Positions 62,975-64,000 of a stretch of DNA of 64,000 bases are shown here, piece by piece; within the stretch, counting starts at the first letter, position 1, and every line of letters begins with the position of its first letter. A program made the translations under genes and the position numbers. The DNA comes from Aporhodopirellula rubra. GTDB taxonomy: Bacteria; Planctomycetota; Planctomycetia; Pirellulales; Pirellulaceae. Location: assembly GCF_014192335.1 (NCBI RefSeq), contig NZ_JACHXU010000026.1, positions 1-64,000 of the forward strand, written 5' to 3'. The notes under the pieces were generated by a model. It worked only from the letters and a program-made list of their open reading frames with translations, ran no database searches and was not told the origin of the DNA.

Positions 62975-64000
62975 TCATTTTCGCATTCCCGGCAAAACGA
63001 ACGCTCGCTCAGCGTACTCTTGCCACATCGACATGAGTTTTTCGGCGATTTCAGGTTTCTCCTGACTCAGGTCGTTCTGCTCGCTGCGGTCGCGAGAAAT
63101 GTCATACAGTTCCCACGCACCCTTAGGACCTTTGGCGACGAGTTTGTAATCACCCGCACGAACGGCCCGGTTGCCCTCGTGTTCCCAGAATATCGCCTCG
63201 CGGTCGATCGACTGTCCTTCAAAAAGTGGTTTCAAACTTCGACCTTCCATCGGATGAATTTCATTGTCACCGTGAAACTTCTGGGGATATTCAGCACCCG
63301 AGAGATCTACCGCCGTGGCCATTAAATCGACCAAGTGTCCTGGCGTGGACTCCAACTCGCCGTGGCGAGAGATTCCGCGAGGCCAATGTGCGATTAACGG
63401 GGTCGAAATGCCTCCTTCGTGAACCCAGTGCTTGTATTCGCGAAACGGCGTGTTCGATACCGTCGCCCAACCGCGGCCGTAGGCGACGTACGTGTCCGCC
63501 GGACCCGCCATTGCCTGATGGCCGCCGCGTACCGGATACCCGTCCCGAGTTTGCTTAGGAGCCATGTCCATCTGTAAGTGATCCGCTGGCAACGGTGCCA
63601 AATTCGGTTCGGCGGCTCGCGGACCGTGCTTGCCGTTGCGGCCGAATGATTCGGCGCACCCACCATTGTCCTGCAAGAAACAAATCAACGTGTTGTCGTA
63701 TTGGCCGGTTGATTTGAGCGACTGCACGATTTTTCCGATGCCTTGATCCATCGAATCGACCATCGCCGCATAAACCTCCATATTGCGTTTGTCCCACTCC
63801 CAATGATTCTTCACTTTCCAGCTATCTGGGATTGGCCAGTTAACGGTGCTTTCGGCGTCAATCACCCCGAGATCTAACATCCGTTGGTAGCGCGAGTCTC
63901 GAATCGCATCGTACCCGGCATCGTATCGGCCCTCGTATTTCGCAATGTCTCGCTCGCGGGCATGCATCGGCCAGTGTGCGGCCGTGTACGCGACATAGAG
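62975..64000 (-). CDS. Sulfatase, 5' part outside the window
   Basis: The C-terminal 341 residues of an arylsulfatase-family protein; the gene continues beyond the right edge, as the frame stays open (LYVAYTAAHWP before the internal Met at 63967). Family motifs present: DQGIGKIVQSLKSTGQYDNT, FLQDNGG, the FREYKHWVHEGGISTPLIAHWP region and HLVDLMATAVDLSGA. The catalytic Cys of the CxPSR motif lies outside the window. Planctomycetes carry dozens of sulfatases for algal sulfated polysaccharides. The protein ends with WELYDISRDRSEQNDLSQEKP, the usual tail. Confidence 0.93.
   Translation of the reverse strand, partial: LYVAYTAAHWPMHARERDIAKYEGRYDAGYDAIRDSRYQRMLDLGVIDAESTVNWPIPDSWKVKNHWEWDKRNMEVYAAMVDSMDQGIGKIVQSLKSTGQYDNTLICFLQDNGGCAESFGRNGKHGPRAAEPNLAPLPADHLQMDMAPKQTRDGYPVRGGHQAMAGPADTYVAYGRGWATVSNTPFREYKHWVHEGGISTPLIAHWPRGISRHGELESTPGHLVDLMATAVDLSGAEYPQKFHGDNEIHPMEGRSLKPLFEGQSIDREAIFWEHEGNRAVRAGDYKLVAKGPKGAWELYDISRDRSEQNDLSQEKPEIAEKLMSMWQEYAERAFVLPGMRK

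Noticed and set aside
1-64000. rRNA, tRNA, CRISPR, insertion sequence or prophage
   Set aside because: No such structure, no integrase or transposase and no repeated spacer pattern was seen in the window.

Overview
The window looks like a piece of a planctomycete chromosome, probably a Pirellulaceae member of the Rhodopirellula/Rubripirellula kind. The evidence is a giant secreted protein with an N-terminal LEARDLLA-type signal and a C-terminal dockerin, a sulfatase, PQQ-type beta-propeller proteins, a membrane-anchored squalene-cyclase-repeat protein, weak ribosome binding sites and many long hypothetical proteins. Composition is even throughout. I see no rRNA, tRNA, CRISPR array, transposase, integrase or prophage block. 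Most genes are ordinary chromosomal genes packed in short same-strand runs.

Layout. 0-10 kb: a secreted protein of unknown function, a thioredoxin-like protein, a periplasmic HtrA-type protease and a 1902-residue cadherin/dockerin surface protein. 10-14.4 kb: an SMP-30-type lactonase followed closely by moaA-moaD-moaE (molybdopterin synthesis), then a SWIM zinc-finger protein. 14.4-18 kb: a large hybrid histidine kinase with PAS, kinase, degenerate receiver, true receiver and HPt parts. 18-28.5 kb: a PQQ propeller, exonuclease III, a Gly/Pro/Tyr-rich secreted protein, thymidylate kinase with a membrane partner, a POT peptide transporter with a large insert, an RDD membrane protein, a squalene-cyclase-like protein and PpnP. 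28.5-33.3 kb: a WecA/TagO-type lipid-carrier glycosyl-1-phosphate transferase, then a lipoprotein plus Wza-like polysaccharide export protein. 33.4-39.1 kb: an RNA-repair locus, with RtcR transcribed away from rtcB-rtcA, a well-formed sigma-54 promoter in front of rtcB, and an RdgC-like gene behind rtcR. 39.2-45.3 kb: PolX, a small hypothetical protein, a 29-residue membrane peptide, a second PQQ propeller, a SixA phosphatase and a metallophosphoesterase. 45.4-48 kb: a second lipoprotein plus Wza-like pair, paralogous to the first and in the same gene order. 48.4-57.7 kb: a DnaA without its N-terminal domain, cysteine desulfurase, a membrane protein, ScpB with a roughly 90-residue acidic tail, recA with a terminator, an HDOD protein and a SHOCT protein. 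57.7-62.9 kb: kdsD-kdsC followed by a 1143-residue LptC/OstA-like protein, an LPS synthesis and export operon. The right edge cuts a sulfatase.

Several groups belong to the cell envelope: KDO synthesis with the giant Lpt-like protein, the WecA homologue, and the two Wza-like/lipoprotein modules. They fit a Gram-negative-type envelope with LPS and at least one exported polysaccharide. The most interesting items are the duplicated lipoprotein/Wza module, the giant LptC-like protein, the sigma-54-controlled RNA-repair locus with an RdgC-like neighbour, the pseudo-receiver in the hybrid kinase, and an unannotated-type 29-residue membrane peptide.
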